DNA of 64,000 nucleotides from Elysia crispata (Eukaryota > Mollusca > Gastropoda > Plakobranchidae). Location of the stretch: positions 78,501-142,500 of the forward strand of contig JAWDGP010006457.1 of NCBI GenBank assembly GCA_033675545.1. Reading direction: 5' to 3'. The position numbers were made by a program, and so were the translations under genes. Shown here one piece after another: positions 12,101 to 32,775 of the stretch (position 1 is its first letter; every line of letters begins with the position of its first letter). The notes below the pieces were generated by a model that ran no database searches, had not been told where the DNA came from, and worked only from the letters and a program-made list of their open reading frames with translations.

Positions 12101-12694
12101 ATAGGGGATGTAAGAAAGCCATGAAGTTAACTCTCCACTATACATATTCACATTTTTATGGAATGGGATGTGACAACAGAAAGCGAGCATCACAAAGTAA
12201 ATTGTGTCCATGTTATTTTTAATCTCGTCAGGCATTATTATTACACCGCGTCGTGCAGATAGTAGTTCACGGCTTCACGTCTCTATTTTCATTGTTGCTG
12301 TTGCGCTGTTGAGACAGACTTTCACTCATAATATGTTATTACATGTATACATGTTGTTTTTTTCTTATTATTTATTCTTAGTTGCGGGCCTTAATTTTTA
12401 TTGTAGAGGGAAATTGTTTCAAGAGACGGATTCTTGCCTGAAATATTCCGAGAAATGCGTCTGGGCCAGCTCGGTAGGTTTTCTCCACGTTTATTCGTTA
12501 ACTTGAAAGTGAAACAGAAAAGTAAGCTTTTTGCAACTTGTTTCTAGTCCGCACAAGTATGTAAGGAACTTAACATAGAAAATACTTTTCTGTAGTTGCT
12601 TTTGAATATAAAATATATACCTTTTTTATACTCTCTCTCTTTCACACACGCACACAGATAAATGAGCGCCCCCCCCCCCTAACTATCTCTCCCC

Positions 12695-12696
<2 letters not shown>
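8684..12696. other. intergenic DNA between the HURP-like and tubulin genes
   Basis: No convincing exon on either strand. Open frames here are short and lack splice-supported partners. Notable only: GA-rich sequence at 8990-9134, TTGGCGCCA at 9382-9390, and a T tract near 8943. Confidence 0.6.

Positions 12697-12771
<75 letters not shown>
12697..12771. repeat. (CT)n array preceded by a C tract
   Basis: A C tract at 12669-12679 leads, after about 20 mixed pyrimidine-rich bases, into about 37 CT units. It lies downstream of the tubulin gene. Confidence 0.97.
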
Positions 12772-12779
<8 letters not shown>

Positions 12780-13159
12780 ACCTCTACCTCCACCTTTCGC
12801 CGAATAATTGTTCGTAATGCAAAAAGGCTCAATTTGCAACATAAAAAGATAATATTATTATTAACGAGATACAATGGTCAAAAAACGCAACAAACTAATA
12901 TTGAGCATGAAACAAACGTGGTTCTTTATTGCAGTAGAACGTAATTCTTTTCAGGGAAGTTCTTTTCTTCATTTTTCATGAAAAATAACAACGGAAAAGA
13001 ACAAATTAATGAAGAAGCAGGATCCATGAACCGTAAAAAAATCACTGATGCAGTGAGTAGGGGACAAATAAATGCTGGAAGAGCTAGAATGGTATAGATT
13101 GCACACTGCAATATTGAAATTATCATATTAAAAGAAACATGGCTTAGCTAAATGGGAGA

Positions 13160-13165
13160 TTTATT
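13160..13165 (-). terminator. candidate polyadenylation signal for alpha-tubulin
   Basis: AATAAA on the minus strand, about 370 bases after the tubulin stop. Another AATAAA lies at about 12924-12929. Neither can be preferred without transcript data. Confidence 0.3.
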
Positions 13166-13532
13166 AAGCTCATAGTTCTAGCAGCCAACTGACAGTGAAG
13201 GTTTGAATCCAAAAAATCCTTAAGAGACTGCTACATACATGTATTAATTAGTCTGCAGGACAAGGTTCTTTTGTCACTTATTTTCTTTTGTTGAAATACT
13301 ATTAACCAAATCTCCCAAGACGCGAGATTTCCTCATTGGCGCAGATTGAAAGGTTTGCAAACACAAGTGTTACATATATGTACTTAGCACAATTCAGTCC
13401 AGCAAGTGCATGGATGCGGGGATGAAATTGGACAGATTTGATGTAAAGTATAAAATAAAACAAAGAAACAAAAAAAAAAATCATTCCTTGCAATGGTCCC
13501 AATTACTCTTATGTGGCAAGAGAGGTGTAGAA

Positions 13533-20501
<6,969 letters not shown>

Positions 20502-20654
20502 TTTTAGTGTGGACCTTTAGCTTGGATGGGAACTGGTGATGAGAGAGTCTGTTACACAGTAGAAGCTGAGGGCAAACCTCACTGCGACGTTAGGAGTCGA
20601 TCGTGAGTAAGCACCAAGTGAATCTGCTGGAATGGCGTGCTCACTCAGGCCGCT

Positions 20655-20715
20655 GCGTATTTTAAAACCGACTGGCCGCCCATGCGAGTGTAACCGTGGA
20701 TTCTGATTGGTTGAT
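20655..20715 (-). promoter_or_regulatory. alpha-tubulin core promoter (CCAAT and TATA-like boxes)
   Basis: On the minus strand, ACCAATCAG (CCAAT at 20710-20706) is followed about 40 bases later by TTTTAAAATA (20668-20659). Transcription would start near 20635, giving a 5' UTR of about 130 bases before the ATG at 20501. A strong CCAAT/TATA promoter suits a highly expressed tubulin. Confidence 0.55.
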
Positions 20716-21760
20716 GATTGATGCCGGCACCATGAATATTAAATTACCGCCAGCTTTCAACTAAAACCACTGGTTAGCATGAGTGTAGTACCAGGAAAGT
20801 CAAAAACTACGTGTAGCGTACGAAATTAGGGCATTCTTGATGCATGATTTTTTTTCTATCGTTAAACTAGTCATATTGAAAATGTTTTTTTTTAATCCGG
20901 GTAAACAGATGAAATAGTTGCTTTGTGTGCAGGTTTAGTTAAAACTAATCTACGCGGTAGTTATATATAGAGAGAGGATTTGGTTTAGATTTTTTATAAA
21001 GCAGATTATTTATGATGCAGACACGTTCTATACAACGGTTCGGGTCGATACTTATTATTCCACATTCAAGATGGGTATCTACACACATAAATTTGTATCA
21101 TGTGATGTTAAAGACAACTACAATGAACCTTCTGCACCCCACCCCTTTTCACCCCACACACAATTGTTTTTCTTGAATTACCTCAACTAGAGCGATATGC
21201 CGCTCTTATTTTAGCCGCGTTGCCACGTACTTCTTCCCTTTTTTTTTTTTTTTCACATCTTCCACGACTGCCCTAATATGTGCGCGTTCCTAGAATAAAC
21301 TCGGCAAAGCTGATAAGAGTGGCACAGTGGCTGTGTAATTTATTCAACACGTCTGTTGCTACCGGCAACGGCAACAGATTGGTGCAGCTTTTTAGCATAG
21401 GGTATGGATAAACTATCAATAATAAAAAAAAAAACCCAACCTCTCTGAGCCAACGGTTACTCCACAACCATGAGGTTTCATGGGGTGTGACCGTGCTCCT
21501 CTACCATCGCTTCTTGCTTCTCTGCTTAGGGTACATTGTTAAATCTCGGAACAATAACGTTGAGTTTTGACTGAAGCTAATTAACTTTTCAATAGAATCA
21601 CGCTTGTCAGATCTACCTACTTATCTCTATCACCATTCCTCTGCTCTTTCTTTTTCCATTTTGCTATGTCAATAATAATTACCCTGTTGCAATTCGTCAT
21701 CATCTCTGTTTGTATCTCCCTCTCTCCATTTTATTTCGCCTCTTAGCACTAACCCCCCCC

Positions 21761-21767
21761 CCCCCTC

Positions 21768-21860
<93 letters not shown>
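21761..21860. repeat. C tract plus (CT)n array
   Basis: C14 at about 21752-21765 runs through TCCG into about 45 CT units (21771-21860). Confidence 0.97.
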
Positions 21861-21863
<3 letters not shown>

Positions 21864-23059
21864 TTCTCTGCAATTTGCATCTTTCCTTAATATTTTCTTT
21901 TAACTTCTTTTTTGCACCTAAACCTTTTGACTCTTCTCACTTTTTCTACCTTTTTTATTCGCCCTTGCTATCTTTTTGTTTCTCCGTGTTCCCTCTCTCA
22001 TACACAAACATGTGAGGAAGGGGTGGCAGGTGATGTTGTTTGCAAAAGGGTGACTAGTTTGTCATCGAGACCCAACCCAAGAAAGTTCTCTATGACACTA
22101 CTAAGGCAGGTTTATTTCACATGAGGATGCCGGCAGCACAGAGAAAATGCGATTGTTGGGAAAACGTATGAGTGTGCCTTGGTTTCATACTACACCCAAA
22201 GTGGCCAGTTCGTAATTTTGCGTTTTCTTATATATGAATAAACGTATGCGATGCTTCATAAATTTGGCATATTAAATATGTAGTCTCCTGCATTGCATGT
22301 TTGTGTTTGTCTTAAGGTAGCCATCACGATTTTTGGTAAAATGGTTAATGTTTTTCATTTAATGAAAGTGAGTATACAGATGAGAATTGTATATAATTAT
22401 GACTGTTTCATTCTAAAATATAATACATCTTTTTGTAGTTTGCTTCTTGCTCTTTAAAACCAATGAGAAAGAAAATTGTTCTTGGTTTGAAAAACAAGAG
22501 TGCCAATTTAAAATCCTTCATTAAGGTTTATTTTTGTGGTTATGAAGAGTGTTGCAAAAGTGTATGGCCAGTATTAGCTGAATCAGCGAAAGAAAAGATA
22601 GAGTAACACTGGTTCAGCTATTTTGGAGAATGAAGATGGATGAAAAGAAGACTTCTTCTTGAACCTTTAAAAGATGATTTCTCAGAAAAAGAACGAACTT
22701 AAAAAAAAAAAATGAGCTGTTCATGACACATGGCTCATACTCGACACCATTCTAACTGTCGAATTTTAATTTATATCGTAGTCGATGAGTTTCACACAAA
22801 AAAGAAGCGAAGATAGCGCCTACATGCTCCTCCCGCAATACATCATGTTTTTATGCATAGCCAGGCACAACCGCCTTTTCACTGAAGTGTGTTATGATGA
22901 TTCGATGCCGTAAGATACTAAGCAAGGAGAAGGGGGGCGTAAGATTTCTGAGTGAGCAAAATTTAAAAAAAGGAACAAAAATTTAAATACACTGTATATA
23001 AATGTCCGTAAGTCTCTTTCCTCAAGGCATGCAATTCGATTGCGTTCTGACTAGATATA

Positions 23060-23560
23060 CAAAGAGTGTGTGTGTTTGTGAGAGAGGGAGAGAGAGAGAA
23101 AAATGGAGGGAGAGTAAAAAGAGAGACACATAGAGAAAGAGAAAGAGACAGAGAGAGGGGGGAGAGGGGTTGCGCGTGAGTCATACCTTCCTCTGTGCTC
23201 TGTGTCAAAGCTGGAAAAACTGGCTGGACAGGGGAGATGGGCGGGGCCAACACGCGCACAAAGAGGTATCACAGTGCAAGGTCATCAAACACTTAAATCA
23301 AATATAACAGCGAGTTTAAGAAAATTTGAGGTAACGAGATAGATCTAAAGAGAGGAGAGGGAAAGAGAAAAAAAGAAAATGAGAGAGTGATAGAAGGGGA
23401 AGAGAGGGAGAGGGAGTGAAGAGAGACAGAGACAGAGAGAGACAGAGAGAGGGAAAAAGTAGTATAGAGAGAGGGAAAGAGAGACAGGCACAGAGAAAGA
23501 GACAGACAGAACGGCAGAGTTGATGGCAGAGAATTTGTGTTGAAGAAAAAAATTGGTAGG
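23060..23560. repeat. imperfect GA-rich purine tract
   Basis: GAGA-rich sequence broken by other bases at 23074-23165 and 23340-23515; a degraded relative of the perfect arrays. Contains no gene. Confidence 0.85.
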
Positions 23561-23924
23561 ACAATGGCATGATTCAGGGAAAATAAATAATTTTTACATA
23601 ATAAAGTGGGGAAGAGAATGGCAGTGTGTGAGAGTGTATGTGTAAGGGGGAAGGTTAAAGGGTAGCTTAACTATTATCATTCAGTGGAAACAATGAAATG
23701 GTAAGAGAAAGAGAGAGATAGAGAGAAAAGGAGGGAGCTTGACGGATGAGGATACATGAAAGAGTAAGACAAAGAAGAAGAAAATCATTTACTCATTCAA
23801 TGAGACAATCAATCTGTTTCCTCTTATTCACAAGCCGTTGAGGAGCATATAGTGGTATCCCAACACCGCCACCACGAGAACAGCAGTATCCCAACACCAC
23901 CATGCGAATGACTCAGAGCAGACA

Positions 23925-24002
23925 CGCTCAGATACTGGGATCGAACCTCTATGCAGTTTTCCTTGCTGATCTCATCGCACACCCCCTCTGCTAGTACTGC
24001 TC
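23925..24002 (-). mobile_element. tRNA-like SINE candidate
   Basis: On the minus strand an A-box-like TAGCAGAGGGGG (23994-23982) is followed by a B-box GGTTCGATCCC (23947-23937). Spacing suits a tRNA-derived Pol III promoter, but no full cloverleaf forms, so a SINE head or decayed tRNA copy is more likely than a functional tRNA. Confidence 0.45.
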
Positions 24003-24096
24003 AATGTGCACCGTTGCTGAGGTAAAAAGGGGGTAGGTGTGAGACGAGGGAGAAAAAGAGAAGAGGAGCAGTTAAAGACACTCAGAGAAAAAGAGA

Positions 24097-24132
24097 GGGG
24101 GGGGGGGGGGGGAGAGAGAGAGAGAGAGAGAG
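24097..24132. repeat. G tract followed by (GA)n
   Basis: G15 (about 24098-24112) joined directly to about 10 GA units: the same C/CT composite as elsewhere, read on the other strand. Confidence 0.95.
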
Positions 24133-24271
24133 CAATCTTTTTATCTGTCTGCAGATACAGACGTATAAAAACCAACCTCTTTCTGTCTATATAATCTATC
24201 ATCTATCTATCTCTATATCTCTCACTACATGTACCTACCTGTCCAACCATCCAACTACAATTGGGATTTTA

Positions 24272-24273
<2 letters not shown>

Positions 24274-24324
<51 letters not shown>

Positions 24325-24365
24325 CTTTCTATCTATCTGTTTGTGTGTCTGTCTATATATCTATC

Positions 24366-24396
<31 letters not shown>

Positions 24397-24402
24397 TTTT
24401 TT
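24274..24402. repeat. (AT)n array and poly(T)
   Basis: About 23 AT units (24274-24320), then TATC-type repeats and a T tract at about 24379-24403. Confidence 0.95.
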
Positions 24403-24796
24403 TAATCAATCTATCTATTGTATTAACTGACTTTCTTTGCAACAGCAAATTACTTTGTAAAAGCTTGGCTATTCATAATTTTTATCACTCTTTCTATTAC
24501 CATCTGTTGGCCTATCTCTTTTTTAGTCTATCTATCTATCTTTCTATATAGCTATTAAAACACCAATCTCAAAGTTAATCAATTTATCTTTCCATATGTA
24601 TACGTATCTCTGTCTAGATATAGTATCCATCTTCACCCTTTATTATTTTTCTAACACGCTGACATAATGCCAAATTGATTTCCCTCCACAGCCTCTGCAC
24701 GTCTCTATTCCTAAGAGCCCACTACCACTCAGATCTAACAGATATAAGCCATATCCAATATATTCCATTGCAACGGTGTCCGTACCCCCCTCCCCC

Positions 24797-24799
<3 letters not shown>

Positions 24800-24879
<80 letters not shown>
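24800..24879. repeat. C-rich tract plus (CT)n array
   Basis: CCCCCCTCCCCCCTCC at 24784-24799 leads into about 40 CT units. Confidence 0.97.
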
Positions 24880-24881
<2 letters not shown>

Positions 24882-25304
24882 ATTATTTTTTTCGTCCTCC
24901 GTGCTCTCTCCTCTAGCCGCCACTATCCCTTCCTCTTCCTCTTTTATTATTAACTTCTCTCCTGCTCTATCTCTCTATCTCTTTCAAATGACCAAGAATA
25001 TTAAAACTACAAGAACACAAAATCATTGTGAGATGCTAACGAAAATTAAATCAGCACCTTATCATATAACTCTATTTCGAATGTTATGATCAAACTAAAA
25101 AAAAACTCTTGGTTTGTTCTCAGATAACTAGAAGTTTTACTAATTTGAACACCGAAATTACTTGAGCAATATCAGAAAATCAGGAAGAAAAAAATAAATG
25201 CAGGTTGAAGAAATAATAGTTCAGTAACAGAAGCAGTTGTTGTGGTGGTGGTGATGGTGGTGATGGTGGTCTTCGACATAGAAGTAGCAGTGGCAGCAGT
25301 GATG

Positions 25305-25525
<221 letters not shown>

Positions 25526-25782
25526 TGTCGTGGTATTGAAAGTATATAGGAAATCAGTCTGGGTTTCAGTAAACCAAAATTATTACAACAAATTGTTTAC
25601 ATTCTGCACATTATTTTCATGTGCTATCTTTTCGTGGACATTTTCTTTTCTTACAAACTTTCGTAATCCATCTCATAAAAGAAATTGAGTTGTTACTATG
25701 GCTTTTGCGCTTCTGTATGATCCGCGTCAATTCCGCTCTTAATAATCTTTAGAAGCATCCAAAACCGCTTTTCATTCATCTA

Positions 25783-25872
25783 AGGTGGAGCAGTTGTGGT
25801 TGTGGGTTGAGAGTTCCGCCATAGTATTTGCAGAAAGGGTCTATCTTTCTCGCGTTCGAGCTCCACGCTGCT
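25783..25872 (+). mobile_element. possible tRNA-like SINE fragment
   Basis: GTGGAGCAGTTGTGG (about 25785-25799) and GCGTTCGAGCTCC (25852-25864) resemble degenerate Pol III A and B boxes at suitable spacing. Weak: no tail or second copy was found in the window. Confidence 0.3.
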
Positions 25873-28800
25873 TTTCCACAGACACATCCAACAATTCAAT
25901 TGAAGCTTATAAATAACGTAAGCAGGTTTGAGCTTCATTGGTCATTAAACCGTCATGATGCGTGAGAAAATATTTTACAAATTTCAATATTGCATAATGA
26001 TTGATGATAATAGCAAGAAGTCTGAAGCTCAGAAAAGTCAGAATCAAACGAACACCTGGCAACGGCTTTGATATACTGCTGCGTTATTTATAACAGCCTC
26101 TCATTACTCTGCCTTTTTTTTTTTTTTTTGCTGTTCGACTCACCTGTCTATTGTTGATTGAATAGATCGTCACTAAACTATGCATTTGAATCGATTATGC
26201 TGAGCTGAAATGTTATATACATGTGTGTGAGTGTGTATATACATGAGAATCTATTGTGTGTGTTTATTCAAATCTCTCATAATTCATGTTTTTATACATG
26301 TACCTTTCTAACGCGTCCACAATCGCTCAATTTGCTTTTATTTGCCTTATCAATAATTTGTATCTAGTGTTTCCTTGAAAAATTCAAGTAGGCTCATTTC
26401 AATTTTATTGTTATCAAAAGATTATCAGGTTGATTGTATTTGCTCACATTTCGTACAGATGAGGACGCTTTATTATAGAGAGCAACTGAGTGTGATTGTT
26501 ACAGGTATGAGTAATCTGGTTTATTGATTGAATGTATATTGAACTGAACGCTTCAGAATGTCTCGACGAATCGATGTGCGGCGCTTTCCCTGAGATGACT
26601 CACCTTCAAAGCTCGACGGTGCCGGCACTCAGAATAGTTAAAAGTGATCACCCGTGAAGAAAGAATGTAAGGAATTGATTTGGTGCAATCTCACGCATGC
26701 TTATTGGTGTGAATCGTTTAGTTCTACTACTAGCCACGTTTGGATGATTACAGATAATATAGTAATGTTACGTAGAACGTCAACTATAAAGCATCACAGT
26801 ATCAAAACATAGTTCAACATGTGTATCCCTTATCTTTTTCTAGTATGCAATATACACATGACCAGAGTAGTTGAGCCCCATGTTTTTCTAACGTTTCTTT
26901 CGGTAGTTTTTATTTGTTTCGAGTCTACAAGGTTTACTTTTTTTAAGGCGACACAATCCCATGCTGTGCTCAGATGGATAAACCAATTAAAGGGACGATT
27001 TCAACACAATCTCTGTATGCGGATGTACTTAGCTTTAATTTGGGGCAAACTTTTATTACTAAAGCAAGAAAAGCTAAGTCAATAGAGTGTTTGGCTGCCA
27101 ATAATTGAATCATGGCGTACCTGCATTATCTTGCTGATAGGGTCTCCTCTTTTACGTTTTTAGAGGATACCTTTAAAATCCTCGAAACTTAGCTTGGAAT
27201 GATATTTCACCTAATAAATTTCTCTTAGTTTGGAAATAAATGGTAAGATTCTTTGCCACATGTTTTGGCCATTAACAGTGAAGATCATAGGTGTTACAAT
27301 TAATCTAATGATGTAAATATGATCCTTTCGAAGTGATAATATTGATGCCTCAATGTTTTGCAATTTACCTTTGAAACACTAACGTTAGGAAAAAATCTAA
27401 TTTCTCTGAAAATCTTTAAACTCAAGAATTTATGGATTAAGTTTTCATGTGATATTTGATACAGTGTGCACTATTAGTTTGCAAAGCAGCTGTTATCTTA
27501 TGCTGTAATGTTTCATCCTCATTTTCTTTTGCAAATATTCTCTTTGAAGTAAAGAATTATCGGGTAAATTATTCTCAGGTTAATATGAATTTAAGATGAA
27601 ACTTTGGAGATATTGCTTTGGTACTTTGGAAGGGACCAAATTTTATCAAAATTCATGAAGAAAAATGACAATAAACACATTATGTAATAAATATAAATGA
27701 TATATAGTAAGCATTTTGAGAAAATGAAATCACTTCAGAGATCTAAAGTAATCAACGCACTTTTCATGAGTAAGAATAAGAGAGAATACATTTGGGCTGC
27801 AAAGCTTTATTAAATCCAAATAGCTTGCACTGGGGCGACCATGGGAATCGGAAATAAAGATTGTAAATTCCAAAGAAAAAGAAAATTATTCTCTCAAGTT
27901 ATTTTCATGCCTCCATATCTCCTCACCAACTCTTTCTTCTCCACCAAATTTCCACCCTTTTCCGTCCAATTTTATATAATCATTTTTGCAGGGTTTTACA
28001 AAGCTACATGTATATGCTACAAGCTTAAACATGCATTGTTTATTAGCAATTTCTTAAGCGATTAGTCTAATTATGTTTTAAATATTTTCCTTAAAGTGTC
28101 ACAGTATTTGTGGCTATATGCAATGTAAAAAGAAAATTTTTGGGACATCAGAAAACTAGTACATAAAAAAAATATGGTTTTGTTAAGGAATGCAGCATTT
28201 TGTTTAGTTTTTTTATTAATTCACTTATCTGATCTCTAATCTTTACAAAAATGAATAAATTATGTGCATGATTTTCTTCTAACACTATAGAGACATGGTC
28301 ACTTTGACCAGTACTTAAACTAAGCTACCTTCACTATGTCTTTCCTCTTTGCCAAATTTCATAAAATTAAGATCAAGGCAATATTTGTGGTTGTATCAGT
28401 TTCCTCCCGTTTGCTTACTTTTTTTCCATTTATGTTGAATTTTTATCTCAAACAAAACCAATGCTTTTGGATATAGCAAGTAAGTTAAAGTTACAACCAG
28501 CCTGTGAGAGCCATTTTGATAAATAAGGAAATAATAGATGGAAATTCGTTATTTAGTTTATATCCTGAGCTTTTGTTTTCAGTCCATTGAACATAGTTTC
28601 AAATTTAGATAATGCTAAAAATTTGTTTGACAGAAAATGCAAATACTTTTTTACTTTTCAAAAGCTTTTGTTTTCAGGTAGAGCATCAAAATTGACAGGC
28701 CTACTCCATTTTTTATAATTCAATATATTTTTATATTCAATAAATGAAGTCTGCTGATTTATAATAGTTTCTAGCTTATGACTTATGCTTGAGTAAAATA

Positions 28801-29864
28801 AAATTGTAAAACTTCTGTGTTTGTAACTCCATAACATACACATAAAAAGTGAAGAACAGCAAAAAATACCCAAAAAAAAAGTGGCATTAAAGTTTTAATT
28901 GTAACTGAAAAACTGCATGCGATTTTCCATGAAGTTGAAAAATCAAAAGAAGTAAGGCAATGATAAACAGCTTGGTTGAACACAATGCTTTAAGCGACTA
29001 GAGCCAACAAGAAAAAATATTTATTTATATACATATAAAAAAAAAAGCTTGTGTTTAATAAAAGTATTTAGCAATGCATAAGTAGAAGCACATTTCAAAA
29101 TTATACTCACTACTATTAAAAAAAAAATGCCACTGCTCTAGCAAATTAAAATTTGGATGTTTGTGAACGCTTAGCTAATAATGAATACTTCTTTGATATA
29201 ATAAACAACAAATAAAGCTGTCAACATCAATATCAACCATAAACCATTTATTACAGCATGGATATAGAGTCATAACGCATGCTTTGTCCAAAAGGTAGAA
29301 ATATACTGAATTGCTGATTTATGGGTTTAAACCCTTAGCACACAAAATATCTTAAAGACTACCCTAAATCTATATACTGAGTACATAGCAATTAAGAAAA
29401 AAAAACGAAATATTAAGTACATCAGCCACTAAATAGGTTCCATTTAACTCAGTTCATCTGTGCCTGTTTTCTTAGTATTTTAACCATACAAATGTCTCAT
29501 AATGGAAAGGCACGTGCAAATTGGAAACATTGCAGTTTTATAAGCATCTGAGTAATATAAGACCTAGAGAGACTTCGAGAACATTTTTCATTTTAGAGCT
29601 TCATGTAGTGCACCACGCAATTCGAGATAGAGTAAAATGAATTTAGGGATGTGGGTCTTAAGAACCTCTCAAAACACCTAGCAAGACATTTAGAGTTTTG
29701 CTGAAGGATGGCATTAGAGAAAATTTAGTTGCAAATATTAAGTATTATAGTAGTGATTTTACAACCGAGTTGATAAAGTATTAAGATGACAATAAGGTAG
29801 TTTTATGATCAAATCCTTACAAGTAACATGACAGTTTTGGTGGCAAGCCATATTACATTTCAAC

Positions 29865-30320
29865 TACAGTGGAAACCTCATAAGATTAAGACTTAATAAA
29901 AGGATTCGAATTCCAAAAAAGAGGCAAAACTAAATCTATGCCTCATTGACTATGTGTACTGTGTACTGTATATGCAACAAATAACTCTCCCCTTCCCCTG
30001 TTTCACATTGCTACCAGTATCAGTGTTATTAGTGACACTTCTTTTTAAGGACATCAGCTCCCTCCTTGCTCTGGTAGAGCACTGATCAGCCTTTCTTGCG
30101 CAGGGACTAGTATTGCTTGCTGCTTGAGAGATACATGCAATACTTTTCTAATGCCTCATGGTGTAGTAAAGTCTTAGAATTAAGAGAATTGAACCAGAAA
30201 AACTTCAAAATATGAATACAATTCTAACAAAGCTAAAAGAAAAAATAACTATCATCTTGCGAAATTCGGTTTATGAGAAATTCGAATAATCGGACTTTGG
30301 CTTTAGAGGTTTCCACTGTA
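29865..30320. mobile_element. TIR element, copy B (inverted relative to copy A)
   Basis: Begins TACAGTGGAAACCTC and ends GAGGTTTCCACTGTA, a 15-bp perfect terminal inverted repeat including the TA. Internally it carries the reverse complement of the copy A blocks (CATTGCTTG-like, TGCTTGAGAGA; CGGTTTATGAGAAATTCGAA). It is shorter and diverged, so both copies are old. It lies between the tubulin and stathmin genes. Confidence 0.75.
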
Positions 30321-32700
30321 TCTATATTTTGGTCAGCCATAAGCCTGGTTTTTTTTTTAACTATAAGCATTTACAAGAAGCTCAGTGGACACAATACTAC
30401 AAAGGTCAACTTACTGTGCATTGAAAACTAGCATTTCACAAATTTCACATACATCTTATAACCATGTTAAACATATCTGTGTACATGTACGAGGGGATAA
30501 GAAAAAGTATATAAAAAGTGGAAAGGATCTCATTTGCAATCCAAATATCTACTAATATGTAGTTGGTTGTTTTGTTTTGTTTTTAAATATAACCAGAATC
30601 AGAAAATTTAAATGAAGTATTACAACCTAAAGAAATTAGTAGAAGTTTCTGATGTGAAGGGTGTGTACATGAAGCAGATGCAACATATACACCTGTGAAA
30701 ACTTATATTTTATTACTTGGATAAAAATGTATAAGCTTCAAAATTAAACATGACTTTAAACTATTAACTAAGTCAAAAGCAAATATTAGAGGCTACTCTT
30801 TTTGCCACTGTATCGATGGTCAAAAATAGGACCATTTAAATTCCATACAACTTCTTTTAAATGATTTTTCAAACGCTTTAATTTTTGACAAAGAAATATT
30901 GTATGGCACAACCCTTTCAGCAGTCACTGGATGTCATCAAAACTTTTTATGAATGAAGTGTGATAAATGAGCGGTTTGTTTTCTCCTTGACATCCTTTTC
31001 TAATTACCTTACAAAATGTGAGAGGCAAATCAAAACAAGGCTGTTTCTATACAATGTTATCAGATTATATCTTCTTAGTTTCCAGAGAAATTCAACTAAA
31101 AGAAAAGAAAAAAAAAGCTATGCAGTTTAAATTCTAAATACTTTTCTGTTTATGTGGAGCAATCAGAAAATTGAGTAAGCATATCAGTTATGATATTTGA
31201 AAATGACCAACCAGCAATTTAAAAAGAACTCATAAGAATGGTCAATTATTTGCAGAATCAAATATTGTGTATTCTGAATCAAAGTTTTGAAATTCAAAAG
31301 AATGATCTCAGTTTTGATTTAAGTTAAAATATTGCTGTAATAATTCAAAATTTAAAAAGGAAAAAAATGAGCAAAACAGCCTCATTTAAAACACTGGAAG
31401 CAAAGTCAAATTGAAAAAGTAGATGCATAGTTGATGAATAGCAATAATAAAAACTAAAAATATTATAAATATTTTAACAGCATGTAATGTATTGAAGCCT
31501 TGCTTCTTTACAAAAAAAAAAAAGACTTTCATTGCATTGCAAGGTAAAGCACACATGAAGCTAATACTTCCTATTTGACAATGATGGTGCTGGAAGCTCG
31601 GGGTAAATATAAGATTCTATATACCTATTGAAAGATAGGTCTTCTTCAGTTCAGATTTACAAAATACCCATATATACTGTTGCAGCAAAGAACTTGGAGA
31701 AGCAAAAAGTGAAATGAAATGCTTATTTCCTCAAGCTATATAAATTTCACACAAGTGATTACAACATGCACAAGCTTTGTACTCCAAATCTTCAAAAAGG
31801 ATTCAAATTCCATTCAATCAACCAAGTTGCAAATGCTGGCAATCATTAAATTTGTATACTGAAAACTTGCCAAGAAAACATAACTCTTCTATGCTTTAAG
31901 CACTAACAGCATTGGTTTAATCAATTAAAAGCCACATATCACTAAATATGTAAGGAAAATAAAAATTGAAAGATCAGACACATATTGAAAGATTTCCATT
32001 TTTTAAGGCGATGAGTTGTGTGTAAGAAAGGACCAACTGAATATGGTCATGACTTGATTATTTCATGAAGTGATAGGAGTTATAATGACAACAATTAAAG
32101 TATGATTTGGAAACCAAAATGTTGTACAATTGGAAAAAAAATGGGATAAACAGAAGACAAAATTTTTATGAAAGTTTTAGACTACGTCATATTCATCATC
32201 TATCTCTCCTTAAAATAATTTCAAAGTGATCACATTTGTGATATGATAAGAGTTGGCATGATCTATAAGAGAAAATTTGTAATAAAAAAAAAGTATATTT
32301 TCAATGAAAGTCCAGCAATATGATGAAATGTGCCATAAAAATTTTCAGAATGATCAATTTTGCACTTAAAATTTCAGACTGTATCCAATCAAAAATGTCG
32401 ATATAATGATGATAATCAGCAGCTTAAAAGCTAATATTTCACATTTTTTACAAAGACTTATAAAATAGAAATAAGTGAATGTGCTTACTCAAATCAACAC
32501 TCATTTGCTGATGTAAATAGATTTGTAATTTTAACACAAAAATGAAAATTACATTGAAACTAATGCATGCAATTTTTTTTTAATCCAAAGAAATCTTCAG
32601 TCGCAAGTTTCCAAGATCTCTGCTGATTTCTCTTTCCACATCACTAGATTTGATGTTGCCCACTTGATGGCAAAACTTCCCCACGACCCGTCCTATGCAC

Positions 32701-32775
32701 TTACAGTGCATTGATTGGACCATCCCCAGATTCTGAAATCTCTCTTTTCTTTTGGGCTTCCTTAATGCGGTTATC
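32701..32775 (-). CDS. stathmin coding exon 6 (C-terminus)
   Basis: Acceptor CATTTCTCCAG, 24 codons and a TAA at 32701-32703. It encodes DNRIKEAQKKREISESGDGP and INAL, like the DKHIEEVRKNKE end of vertebrate stathmin. Confidence 0.88.
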   Translation of the reverse strand, partial: DNRIKEAQKKREISESGDGPINAL